From positions 30,520-94,519 of the forward strand of contig NW_027477141.1 of assembly GCF_051020955.1 (NCBI RefSeq): a DNA stretch of 64,000 nt. The letters are read 5' to 3'. The position numbers and the translations under genes were made by a program. The notes below the pieces were generated by a model that saw nothing but the letters and a program-made list of their open reading frames with translations, did not search any database and was not told the origin of the DNA. Shown here piece by piece: positions 42,338 through 55,634 of this stretch. The stretch's first letter is position 1. Each line of letters opens with the position of its first letter. Source of the stretch: Megalopta genalis (Eukaryota > Arthropoda > Insecta > Hymenoptera > Halictidae).

Positions 42338-45300
42338 GAAACGAATGGTTCAGCTTTAAATACTTGTGATATACATGATTTAGCTTCAAATGCAGGCGAA
42401 ACAAACGAGTTAGCTTCAAATCGATGCGAAACACATGATATAGCTTAAAATCAATGCGATGTAGAAGGCTGATCGTCGAATCCATGCGAAACAATTGGTT
42501 TAGCTTCTACTACTTTTGATATACATGATTTAGCTTCAACTGCATGCCAAACAAACGAGTCAGCTTCAAATCCAAGCGAAACACATGATTTAGAATCAAA
42601 TCAATGCGATGTAGAAGGCCGATCTTCGAATCCACACGAAATAGATGGTTTAGCTTCAAATACTTGTGATGTACATGATTTAGCTTCAACTGCATGCGAA
42701 ACAAACGAGTTAGCTTCAAATCCATCCGAAACAAATGGTTTAGCTTCAATTATATGTGATATACATGATTTAGCTTCAAATGCATGCGAAACAAACGAGT
42801 TAGCTTCAAATCCATGCGAAACACATGATTTAGCTTCAAATGAATGCGAAGTAGAAAGCTGATCTTCGAATCCATGCGAAACGAATGGTTCAGCTTTAAA
42901 TACTTGTCATATACATGATTTAGCTTCAAATGCAGGCGAAACAAACGAGTTAGCTTCAAATCGATGCGAAACACATGATATAGCTTAAAATCAATGCGAA
43001 GCTGATGGCTGATCGTCGAATCCATGCGAAACAAATGGTTTAGCTTCTACTACTTGTGATATACATGATTTAGCTTCAACTGCATGCGAAACAATCGAGT
43101 CAGCTTCAAATCCAAGCGAAACACATGATTTAGAATCAAATCAATAAGATGTAGAAGGCTTAGTTTCAAATCCAGCGAAACGAATGATTTACCTTCAAAT
43201 ACTTGCGAATATCACTGATGTAGCTTCAAATGCTGGCGAAACAAACGAGTTAACTTTAAATCCATGCAAAAGACATGATTTACCTTCAAATCAATGCGAA
43301 GTAGAAGGCTTAGTTTGAAATCCATGCGAATCAAGTTCTTTAGCTTCAAATACTTATGATATACATGATTTTGCTTCAACTGCTTGGGAAGCAAACGAGT
43401 TAACTTCAAATCCATTCAAAACACATGATTTAGCTTCAAATCCATGCGAAACTCATGATTTAGCTTCAAATCAATGCGATGTAGAAGGCTGATCTTCGAA
43501 TCCATGCGAATCAAATGGTTTAGCTTCAAATACTTGTGATATGCGTGATTTTGCTTCAACTGCATGCAAAACCAACGAGTTATCTTCAAATCTAAGCGAA
43601 ACACATGATTCAGATTCAAATCAATGCAAAGTAGAAGGCTTATCTTCGAATCCATGCGAAACAAATGGTTTAGCTTCAATTATATGTGATATACATGATT
43701 TAGCTTCAAATGCAGGTGAAACAAACGAGTTAGCTTCAAATCCATTCAAAACACATGATTTAGCTTCAAATTCATTCGAAAAACATGGTTTAGCGTACTA
43801 TTCATGGGAATCAATTGGTTCAGATTCAAATACTTGTGATATACATGATATAGCTTCAAATGCAGGCGAAACAAACGAGTCAGCTTCAAATCCATGAGAA
43901 ACACATTATTTAGCTTCAAATGAATGCGAAGTAGAAGGCTGATCTTCGAATCCATGCGAAACAAATGGTTTAGCTTCAATTATATGTGATATACATGATT
44001 TAGCTTCAAATGCAGGCGAAACAAACGAGTTAGCTTGAATTCGATGCGAAACACATGATATAGCTTAAAATCAATGCGAAGCTGATGGCTGATCGTCGAA
44101 TCCATTCGAAACAAATGGTTTAGCTTCTACTACTTGTGATATACATGATTTAGCTTCAACTGCATGCGAAACAAACGAGTCAGCTTCAAATCCAAGCGAA
44201 ACACATGATTTAGAATCAAATCAATGCGATGTAGAAGGCTTAGTTTCAAATCCAGCAAAACGAATGATTTACCTGCAAATACTTGCGAATATCACTGATA
44301 TAGCTTCAAATGCTGGCGAAACAAACGAGTTAGCTTTAAATCCATGCAAAAGACATGATTTACCTTCAAATCAATGCGAAGTAGAAGGCTTAGTTTGTAA
44401 TCCATGCGAATCAAGTTCTTTAGCTTCAAATACTTATGATATACATGATTTAGCTTCAACTGCTTGGGAAGCAAACGAGTTAACTTCAAATCCATTCAAA
44501 ACACATGATTCAGCTGCAAATCCATGCGAAACTCATGATTTAGCTTCAAATCAATGCGATGTAGAAGGCTGATCTTCGAATCCATGCGAATCAAATGGTT
44601 TAGATTCAAATACTTGTGACATACTTGATTTAGCTTCAACAGCAAGCGAAACAAACGAGTTAGCTTCAAATCCATGCGAAACACATGATTTAGCTTCAAA
44701 TCAATGCGAAGTAGAAGGCAGATCTTCGAATCCACACGAAATAGATGATTTAGCTTCAAATACTTGTGATGTACATGATTTAGCTTCAACTGCATGCGAA
44801 ACAAACGAGTTAGTTTCAAATCCATCCGAAACAAATGGTTTAGCTTCAATTAAATGTGATATACATGATTTAGCTTCAAATGCAGGCGAAACAAACGTGT
44901 TGCCTTCAAATCCAACGGAAACATATGATTTACCTTCATATCAATGCGAAGTAGAAGGCTGATCTCCGAATCCACACGAAACAGATTGTTTGGTTTCAAA
45001 TACTTGTGTTATACATGACTTAGTTTCAACAGCATGCGAAACAAACGTGTTAGCTTCAAATACATGCGAGATACATGATTTATCTTCAATTCAATGCGAA
45101 GTAGAAGGCTTATCTTCGAATCCATGCGATACAAATGGTTTAGTTCAAATACTTGTGATATACATGATTTAGCTTCAAATGCATGCGAAACCAAACAGTT
45201 AGCTTCAAATACAAGCAAAACACATGATTTCGCGTCAAATGAATGCGAAGCAGAAGGCTTAGCTTCAAATCCATGCGAAACAAATGGTTCAGCTTCAAAT

Positions 45301-46038
45301 ACTTGTGACATACTTGATTTAGCTTCAACAGCAAGCGAAACAAACGAGTTAGCTTCAAATCCATGCGAAACACATGATATAGCTTAAAATCAATGCGAAG
45401 CTGATGGCTGATCGTCGAATCCATGCGAAACAAATGGTTTAGCTTCTACTACTTTTGATATACATGATTTAGCTTCAACTGCATGCGAAACAAACGAGTC
45501 AGCTTCAAATCCAAGCGAAACACATGATTTAGAATCAAATCAATGCGATCTAGAAGGCTTAGTTTCAAATCCAGCGAAACGAATGATTTACCTTCAAATA
45601 CTTGCGAATATCACTGATATAGCTTCAAATGCTGGCGAAACAATCGAGTTAGCTTTAAATCCATGCAAAAGACATGATTTACCTTCAAATCAATGCGAAG
45701 TAGAAGGCTTAGTTTGAAATCCATGCGAATCAAGTTCTTTAGCTTCAAATACTTATGATATACATGATTTAGCTTCAACTGCTTGGGAAGCAAACGAGTT
45801 AACTTCAAATCCATTCAAAACACATGATTTAGCTGCAGATCCATGCGAAACTCATGATTTAGCTTCAAATCAATGCGATGTAGAAGGCTGATCTTCGAAT
45901 CCATGCGAATCAAATGGTTTAGCTTCAAATACTTGTGATATGCGTGATTTTGCTTCAACTGCATGCAGAACCAACGAGTTATCTTCAAATCTAAGCGAAA
46001 CACATGATTCAGATTCAAATCAATGCGAAGTAGAAGGC

Positions 46039-46068
46039 TTAGCTTCAAATCCATGCGAAGTAGAAGGC
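46039..46068 (+). repeat. Chimeric A or C / B monomer
   Basis: The monomer begins TTAGCTTCAAATCCATGCGA like type A or C but ends GTAGAAGGC like type B. It follows a normal B monomer, so two monomers with B endings are adjacent. A comparable chimera, following an E monomer directly, is at 55933-55962. The switch in each lies in the shared ATGCGAA core. Confidence 0.75.
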
Positions 46069-46379
46069 TTAGCTTCAAATCCATGCGAAACAAATGGTTT
46101 AGATTCAAATACTTGTGACATACTTGATTTAGCTTCAACAGCAAGCGAAACAAACGAGTTAGCTTCAAATCCATGCGAAACACATGATTTAGCTTCAAAT
46201 CAATGCGAAGTAGAAGGCCGATCTTCGAATCCACACGAAATAGATGGTTTCGCTTCAAATACTTGTGATGTACATGATTTAGCTTCAACTGCTTGGGAAG
46301 CAAACGAGTTAACTTCAAACCCATTCAAAACACATGATTTAGCTGCAAATCGATGCGAAGTAGAAGCCTTATCTTCGAA

Positions 46380-46810
46380 TCCATGCGAATCAAATGGTTT
46401 AGGTTCAAATACTTGTGATATACATGATTTAGCTTCAACAGCATGCGAAAGAAACTAGAGAGCTTCAAATCCAAAGGTCTCACATGATTCAGCTTCAAAT
46501 CAATGCGACGTAGAAGGCTTATCTTCAAATCCATGCGAAACAAATGGTTTAGTTTCAAATACCTGCGATATACATGATTTAGCCTCAACTGCATACGAAA
46601 AAAACGAGTAGCTTCAAATCCAAGCGAAACACATGATTTAGCCTCAAATCAATGCGAAATAGAAAGCTTAGCTTGAAATCCGTGCGAATCAAAAGTTTTA
46701 GCTTCAAATACTTGTGATATACATGATTTGCATTCAACTGCATGCGAGACAAACGAGTTGGGTTCAAATCCACGCGAAGCACAGGATTTAGACTCAAATC
46801 AATGCGAAGT
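46380..46810 (+). repeat. 0.43-kb dispersed duplication, left copy
   Basis: This stretch matches 49796-50226 at an offset of 3416. Shared rare variants are GCGAAAGAAACTAGAGAGC, CCAAAGGTCTCACATG and GAGACAAACGAGTTGGG. After the right boundary the left copy has two monomers (60 bp) that the other lacks before both continue with AGCCTTAGCTTCAAACCC. Confidence 0.8.
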
Positions 46811-47820
46811 AGAAGGCTTAGCTTAAAAAACAAGCGAAACGCATGATTTGGCTTCAACTCAATGCAAAGAACAAGCCTTAGCTTCAAACCCATGCGAAAC
46901 AAATGGTTTAGCTTCAAATATATGTGATATACATGATTTAGCTTCAACTGCTTGGGAAGCAAACGAGTTAACTTCAAATCCGTTCAAAAAACATGATTTA
47001 GCTTCAAATTCATTCGAAACACTTGGTTTAGCTTAATATTCTTGCCAAACAAAAGGATCAGCTTCAAATACTTATGATATACATGATTTAGCTTCAACTG
47101 CATGCGAAAAAACGAGTTAGCTTCAAATGCAAGAGAAACACATGATTTAGCCTCAAATCAATGCGAAGTAGAAGCCTTAGCTTCAAATCCGTGCGAATCA
47201 AAAGTTGTAGCTTCAAATACTTGTGATATTCATGATTTAGCTTCAAATCAATGCGAAGTAGAATGCTTAGCTTCAAATCCGTGCGAATCAAACGTTGTAG
47301 CTTCAAATACTTGTGATATTTATGATTTAGCTTCAACTGCATGCGAAACAGATGGTTCAGCTTCAAATACTTGTGATGAACATGATTTAGCTTCGACTGC
47401 ATGCGAATCAATTGGTTTAGCACCAAATACTTGTGATATACATGATTTTGCTTCAAATGCAGGCGAAACGAAAAACTAAGCTTCAAATACAAGCGAAACA
47501 CATGATTCTGCCTCAAATAAATGCGAAATAGAAGGCTTAGCTTCAAATCCATGCAAAACAAAAAGTTAAGATTCTAATACTTGTGACATACATGATTTTG
47601 TTTCAACTGCATGCGAAACTAACGAGTTAGTTTCAAATACAAGCGAAACACACGATTCCGCTTCAAATCAGTGCGAAGCAGAAGTCTGATCTTCGAATCC
47701 ATGCGAAACAAATGGTTTAGCTTCAAATACTTGTGTTATACATGATTTAGTTTCAACTGCATGCGAAACAAACGAGTTAGCTTTAGATCCAAGACAAACA
47801 CATGATTTAGCTTCAAATCA

Positions 47821-48197
47821 ATGCGAAGTAGAAGACTTAGCTACAAATACATGAGAAACATATGGTTAGCTTCAAATCAATTGGAAGTAGAAGGCTTAGC
47901 TTCAAATCCAAGCGAAACACATGATTTGTATTCAACTCAATGCGAAGTAGGAGGCTTAGCTTCAAATCCATGCGAAACGAATAATTTGGCTTCAAATACT
48001 TGTGATATAAATGATATAGATCCAACTGCATGCGAGACAAACGAGTTGGGTTCAAATCCATGCGAAACACAGGATTTATATTCAATTGAATGCGAAGTAG
48101 AAGACTTAGCTTCAAATACATGAGAAACATATGGTTAGCTTCAAATCAATTGGAAGTAGAAGGCTTAGCTTCAAATCCAAGCGAAACACATGATTTG
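47821..48197 (+). repeat. 269-bp tandem duplication
   Basis: The segment 47821-47928 recurs at 48090-48197, 269 bp on. The spacing is nine monomers minus one base because each period holds a 29-bp monomer (TACATGAGAAACATATGG). The variant CAATTGGAAGTAGAAGG is private to this pair. Because 269 is not a multiple of 3, the two copies cannot share one reading frame. Confidence 0.8.
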
Positions 48198-49795
48198 GAT
48201 TCAGCTGAATGCGAAGTAGAAGGCTTAGTTTCAAATCCATGCGAAACACATGGTTTAGCTTAATATTCATGCGAAATAAATGGTTTAGCTTCAAAACTTT
48301 TGATATACATGATTTAGATTCAACTGCATGCGAATCAAACGCGTTAGCTTCAAATCCAAGCGAACCACATGATTTAGTTTCAAATCAATGCGAAGTAGAA
48401 GGATTATCATCAAATCCATGCGAATCAAACGGGTTAGCTTCAAACACTTGTGATATACATAATTTAGCTTCAACTGCATGCAAATCAAATGAGTAAGCTT
48501 CAAATCCATGCGAAACACATGATTTAGCTTCAAATCAATGCGAAGCAGAAGTCTGATCTTCGAATCCATGCGAAACAAATGGTTTAGCTTCTAATAGTTG
48601 TGACATACATGATTTAGTTTCAAATGCATGCGAAACTAACGAGTTAGTTTCAAATACAAGCGAAACACACGATTCAGCTTCAAACACTTGTGGTATACAT
48701 GATTTAGATTCAACTGCATGCGAAACAAACCAGTTAGATTAAAATCCATACGAAACACATGATTTCGATTCAAATTCATTCGAAACACATGGTTCAGCTT
48801 AATATTCATGCGAAACAAATGGTTTTGCTTCAAATAATTGTGATATACATGATTTAGTTTCAACTGCATGCGAAACAAACAAGTTAGTTTTAAATCCAAG
48901 CGAAACGCATGATTTAGCTTCAAATCCATCCGAAGTAGAAGGCTTAGCTTCAAACCCATGCGAAACGAATGATTGACCTTCAAATACTTGCGAATATAAG
49001 TGATATAGCTCCAAATGCAGGCGAAAAAACGAGTTAGCTTCAAATCCATGCGAAATGCATGTTTCAGCTTCAACTCAATGCGAAGCAGAAGGCTTAGTTT
49101 CAAATCCATGCGAATCAAATGGAATAGCTTCAAATAATCGTGATACACACGATTTAGCGTCAACTGCGTGCGAAACAAACGAGTTAACTTCAAATCCATG
49201 CGAAACACATGATATAGTTTCAAATTCATGAGAAACACATGGTTCTGCTTAATATTCATGCGAAACAGATGGTTTAGATTCAGATACTTGTGATAAACAT
49301 GATTTAGCTTCAACTGCATGCGAATCAAACGAGTTAGCCTCGAATCCATGCGAAACACATGATTTAGCTTCAAATCAATGCGAAGTAGAAGGCTTAGCTT
49401 CAAATCCATACCGAACGAATTATTTAGCTTCAAATGCTTGCGAATATAAGTGATATAGATTCAACTGCATGCTAAACAAACGAGTTAGCTTCAAATCCAT
49501 GCGGAACACATGATTTAGCTTCTAATCAATGCGAAGTAGAAGGCTTAGATACAAATCCATGCGAAACAAATGGTTTAGCTTCAAATACTTGTGATATACA
49601 TGATTTAGTTTCAACTGCATGCGAAACAAACGAGTTAGATTTAGATCCAAGCGAAACACATGATTTAGAATCAAATCAAAGCGAAGTAGGAGGCTTAGCT
49701 TCAAATCCATGCGACAAAAATGAATTAGCTTCAAATCCATGCAAATCAAACGGTTTAGCTTGAAACACTTCTGATATACATGATTTAGCTTCAAA

Positions 49796-50226
49796 TCCAT
49801 GCGAATCAAATGGTTTAGGTTCAAATACTTGTGATATACATGATTTAGCTTCAACAGCATGCGAAAGAAACTAGAGAGCTTCAAATCCAAAGGTCTCACA
49901 TGATTCAGCTTCAAATCAATGCGACGTAGAAGGCTTATCTTCAAATCCATGCGAAACAAATGGTTTAGTTTCAAATACCTGCGATATACATGATTTAGCG
50001 TCAACTGCATGCGAAAAAAACGAGTAGCTTCAAATCCAAGCGAAACACATGATTTAGCCTCAAATCAATGCGAAATAGAAAGCTTAGCTTGAAATCCGTG
50101 CGAATCAAAAGTTTTAGCTTCAAATACTTGTGATATACATGATTTACATTCAACTGCATGCGAGACAAACGAGTTGGGTTCATATCCATGCGAAACACAG
50201 GATTTAGACTCAAATCAATGCGAAGT
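49796..50226 (+). repeat. 0.43-kb dispersed duplication, right copy
   Basis: This is the direct partner of 46380-46810, with a few point differences (for example CATATCCATGCG against CAAATCCACGCG). Confidence 0.8.
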
Positions 50227-51761
50227 AGAAGCCTTAGCTTCAAACCCATGCGAAACAAATGGTTTAGCTTCAAATATTGGTGATATACATGATTCAGATA
50301 CAACTGCATGCGAAACAAACGAGTTAGCTTTAAATCCAAGCGAAACACATGATTCAGCTTCAAATCAATGCGAAGTAGACGGCGTGGTTTCAAATCCAAG
50401 GGTAACAAATGGTTTAGCTTCAAATAATTGTGATATACGTGATTTAGCTTCAACTGCATGCGATACAAACGAGTTAGCTTCAAATCCATGCGAAACACAT
50501 GATTTAGCTTTAAATCAATACGAGGTAGATGGCTGATCTGCGAAGCCATGCGAAACAAATGGTTTAGAATCAAATACTTGTTTGATACATTATCTAGCTT
50601 CAATTACATGCGAAACAAACGAGTTAGCTTGAAATGCAAGCGAAACACATGATTTAGCTTCAGATCAATGGGAAGAAGAAGGCTTATTTTGATATCCATG
50701 CGAATCAAATCGTTTAGCTTCAAATAATTGTGATATACATGATTTAGCTTCAACTGCATTGCGAAACAAACTAGTTAGTTTCAAATCCAAGCGAAACACA
50801 TGATTTAGATTCAAATCAATGCGAAGTAGAAGGCTTATATTCAAATCCATGCGAAACAAGTGATTCAGCATCAAATACCTGTGATATACATGATTTAGCT
50901 TCAACTGCATGCGAAACAAACGAGTTAGCTTCAAATCCAAGCCGAACACATGATTTAGCTGCAAATACAAGCGAAGTAGAAGGCTTAGCTTCAAATGCAT
51001 GCGAAACGAATGGTCTAGCTTCAAATACTTGTGAAATACATGATTTAGCTTCAAATGCAGGCGAAACCAACGAGTTAGCTTCAAATCCATGCGAAACACA
51101 TGATTTAGCTTCAAATTCGTACGAAACACATGGTTTAGTTTAATATACTTGCGAAGCAAATGGTTCAGCTTCAAATACTTGTGATATACGTGATTTAGCT
51201 TCAACTGCATGCGAAACAAACGAGTTAGATTCAAATCCATGCGAAACACATGATTTAGCTTGAAATCAATGCGATGTAGAAGGCTTATCTTCGAATCCAT
51301 GCGAAACAAATGATTTACCTTCAAATACTTGCGATATAAACGATTTAGTTTTAAACCAAGGCGAAGTAGAAGGCTTAGCTTCAAATCCATGCGAATCAAG
51401 TGGTTTAGCTTCAAATACTTGTGGTATAAATGATGTAGCTTCAAATGCAGGCGAAATAAACGAGTTAGCTTGAAATCCAAGCGAAACACATGATTTAGCT
51501 TCAAATTCGTGCGAAGTATATTGCTTAGCTTCAAATCCACGCGAAGCAAATGATTTACCTTCAAATACTTGCGGTTTAAATGAAATAGCTTCAAATGCAG
51601 GGGACACAAACGCGTTAGCTTCAAATCCATGCGAATCACATGATTTTGCTTCAAATTAATGCGAAGTAGAAGGATTATCTTCAAAGCCATGCGAAACAAA
51701 TGGTTTAGCTTCAGATACTTGCGAATATAAGTGATATAGCTTCAAATGCTGCCGAAACAAA

Positions 51762-54700
51762 CGAGTTAGCTTCAAATCCATGCGACACACGATTTAGCTT
51801 CAAATCAATACGAAGTTGAAGGCATAGCTTCAAATACATGTAAAACACATGATTTAGCTTCAAATCAATGCGAAGTTGTAGGATTATCTTCTAAGCCATG
51901 CGAAACAAATGGTTTAGCTTCAAATACTTGTGATGTGCATGATTTAGCTTCAAATGCAAGCGAAACGAACCAGTTAGCTACAAATCCATGCGAAACACAT
52001 GATTTAGATTCTTATCAATGCGAAGTAGAAGGCTGATCTTCGAATCATTGCGAAACAAATGGTTCAGCTTCGAATACTTGTGATATACATGATTTAGCTT
52101 CAACTGCATGTGAAACGAACGTGTCAGCTTCACATTCAATAGAAACACATGATTCAGTTTCAAATAAAAGCGAAGTAGATGGCATAGCATCAAATCCATG
52201 CGAATCAAATGGTTTAGCTTCAAATACTTGTGATATACATGATTTAGCTTCAACTGCATTCGATACAAACAAGTTAGCTTGAAATCCATTCAAAACACAT
52301 GATTTAGCTTCAAATTCATTCGAAAGACATGATTTAGCGTACTATTCATGGGAATCAAATGGTTCAGATTCAAATACTTGTGATATACATGATATAGCTT
52401 CAACAGCAAGCGAAACAAAGGAGTTAGCTTCAAATCCATGCGAAACACATGACTTAGCATCAAATCAATGCGAAGTAGAAGGCTGATCTCCGGATCAACA
52501 CGAAACAGATTGTTTAGCTTCAAATACTTGTGATATACATTATTTAGCTTCAACAGCATGCGAAACAAACGTGTTAGCTTCAAATCCATTCGAAATACGT
52601 GATTTAGCTTCAATTCAATACGAAGTAGAAGGCTTATCATCGAATCCATGCGAAACAAATGGTTCAGCATCAAATACTTGTGATATACGTGATTTAGCTT
52701 CAACTGCAGGCGAAAAAACGAGTTAGCTTCAAATGCAAGCGAAACACATGATTTAGCCTCAAAGAAATGCGATGTAGATGACTTAGTTTCAAATCCGTGC
52801 GAATCAAAAGTTGTAGCTTCAAATACTTGTGATATTCATGATTTAGCTTCAACTGCATCCGAAACAGATGGTTCAGCTTCAAATACTTGTGATGAACATG
52901 ATTTAGCTTCAACTGCGTGCGAAACAAACGAGTTATCTTCAAATCCAAACGAAACACATGATTTAGTTTCAAATCAATACGAAGTAAAAGGCTTATCATC
53001 GAATCCATGCGAAACAAATGGTTCAGCTTCAAATACTTGTGATATACGTGATTTAGCTTCAACACCATGGGAAACAAACTTGTTAGCTTGAAATCCTTTC
53101 GAAACACATGACTTAGCTTCAAATCCATTCGAAACACTTGGTTTAGCTTAATATTCATGCCAAACAAAAGGTTCAGCTTCAAATACTTGTGATATACATG
53201 ATTTAGATTCAACTGCATTGCGAAACAAACTAGTTAGTTTCAAATCCATGCGAAACACATGATTTAGCTTCAAATCAATGCGAAGTAGAAGGCTTATCTT
53301 CAAATCCATGCGAATCAAATGGTTTAGCTTCAAATAATTGTGATATACATGATTTAGCTTCAACTGCATTGCGAAACAAACTAGTTAGTTTCAAATCCAA
53401 GCGAAACACATGATTTAGTTTCAAATCAATACGAAGTAAAAGGCTTATCATCGAATCCATGCGAAACAAATGGTTCAGCTTCAAATACTTGTGATATACG
53501 TGATTTAGCTTCAACACCATGGGAAACAAACTTGTTAGCTTGAAATCCTTTCGAAACACATGACTTAGCTTCAAATCCATTCGAAACACTTGGTTTAGCT
53601 TAATATTCATGCCAAACAAAAGGTTCAGCTTCAAATACTTGTGATATACATGATTTAGATTCAACTGCATTGCGAAACAAACTAGTTAGTTTCAAATCCA
53701 TGCGAAACACATGATTTAGCTTCAAATCAATGCGAAGTAGAAGGCTTATCTTCAAATCCATGCGAATCAAATGGTTTAGCTTCAAATAATTGTGATATAC
53801 ATGATTTAGCTTCAACTGCATGCAAAACAAACGACTAAGCTTCAAATCCATGCGAAACACATGATTTAGCTTCAAATCAATGCGAAGCAGAAGTCTGATC
53901 TTCGAGTCCATGCGAAACAAACGGTTCAGATTAAAATACTTGTGATATACATGATTTTGCTTCAACAGCATGCGAAACAAACGAGTTAGCTTCAAATCCA
54001 GTGAAAAATATGATTTAACGTCAAATCGACGTGAAGTAGAAGGCTTAGCTTCAAATCCAAGCGAAACAAATTATTTAGCATCAAATCAATGCGAAGTAGA
54101 AGGCGTTGTTTCAAATCCATGCGAAACAAATGGTTTAGCTCCAAATACTTGTGATATACATGATTTAGTTTCAACTGCATGCGAAACAAACGAGTTAGCT
54201 TCAAATCCATGCTAAACACATGATTTAGCTGCAAATCAATGCGAAGCAGAAGGCTGACCTTCGAATCCATGCGAAACAAATGGTTTAGCTTCAAATACTT
54301 GTGATATACATGATTTAGCTTCAACTGCATGCGAAACAACGAGTTAGCTTCAAATCCATGCTAAACACATGATTTTGCTTCAAATCAGTGCGAAGAAGTA
54401 GAGTAATCTTCGAATCCATGCAAAACAAATGATTTATCTTCAAACATTTGTGATATACATGATTTAGCTTCAACTGCATGCGAAACAAACGAGATAGCTT
54501 CAAATCCATGCGGAACATATGATCTAAGATCAAATCAATGCGAAGCAGAAGGCTGATCTTCGAATCCATGCGAAACAAATGGTTTAGCTTCAAATACTTG
54601 TGATATACATGATTTAGCTTCAACTGCATGCGAACCAAACGAGTAAGCTTCAAATCCATGCGAAACACATGATTTACCTTCTAATCAATGCGAAGTAGAA

Positions 54701-55634
54701 GTCTAATCTTCGAATCCATGCGAATCAAGTGGTTCAGCTTCAAATACTTGTGATATGCGTGATTTTGCTTCAACTGTATGCATAACGAACGAGTTTGCTT
54801 CAAATCCAAGCGAAACACATGATTTAGAATCAAATCACTGCGAAGTAGAAGGCTTAGCTTCAAATCCAGCGAAACGAATGATTTACCTTCAAATACTTGC
54901 GAATATCACTGATATAGCTTCAAATGCAGGCGAAACAATCGAGTTAGCTTCAAATCCTAGCGATAGACATGATTTAGCTTCAAATCAATGCGAAGTAGAA
55001 GGCTTAGTTTGAAATCCATGCGTATCAAGTTCTTTAGCTTCAAATACTTATGATATACATGATTGAGCTTCAACTGCATGCGTTGCAATCGAGTTAGCAT
55101 CAAATACAAGCGAAACACATGATTTAGCTTCAAATCAATGCGAAGTAGATGGCTTATCTTCAAATCCAGGCGAAGAAAATGATTTTCCTTCAAATGCTTG
55201 CGGTTTAAATGAAATAGCTTCAAATGCAGGCGAAACAAACGAGTTAGCTTTAAATCCATGCGAAACACATGATTTAGCTTCAAATCAATGCGAGACACAT
55301 GATTTAGATTCAAATCAAAGCGAAGTAGACGGCTTATTTGAAATCCTATCGGAACACTTGATTTAGCTTCGAATCAATGCGAAGTAGAAGGCTTGGCTTC
55401 AAATCCATGCGAAACAAATGGTTTAGATTCAAATATTTGTTTTATACATGATTTAGCTTCAACTGCATGCGAAACCAAGGAGTTAGCTTCAAATCCAAGC
55501 GAAAGATATGATTTAGCTGCAAATCAATGCGAAGTAGAAGGCTTCGCATCAAATCCAAGCGAAATAAATGAGTTACCTTAAAATACTTGCGATATAAATG
55601 AAATAGATTGAAATGCATGCGAAACAAACGAGTT
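51762..55634 (+). repeat. Right-end duplication IV, left copy (at least 3.87 kb)
   Basis: This stretch matches 60128-64000 at a constant offset of 8366. I found no base difference at any place I compared, including rare variants such as GATCTCCGGATCAACACG, GCCAAACAAAAGG and ATGATCTAAGATC. Every long open frame has an identical partner. The left boundary is sharp: ACGAG here, GCGAG at 60127-60131. The right boundary is beyond the window, so only a minimum length is known. Confidence 0.92.
52951..53821 (+). repeat. 452-bp tandem duplication nested inside duplication IV
   Basis: The segment 52951-53369 recurs at 53403-53821, 452 bp on. The spacing is 15 monomers plus 2 bases, from two 31-bp monomers with CTGCATTGCGAAACAAACTAG. 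Shared private variants are GAAGTAAAAGGCTTATCATCG, ACACCATGGGAAAC and GCCAAACAAAAGG. The same pair is present at 61317-62187 in the right copy, so this local duplication came before the 8366-bp one. Confidence 0.85.
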
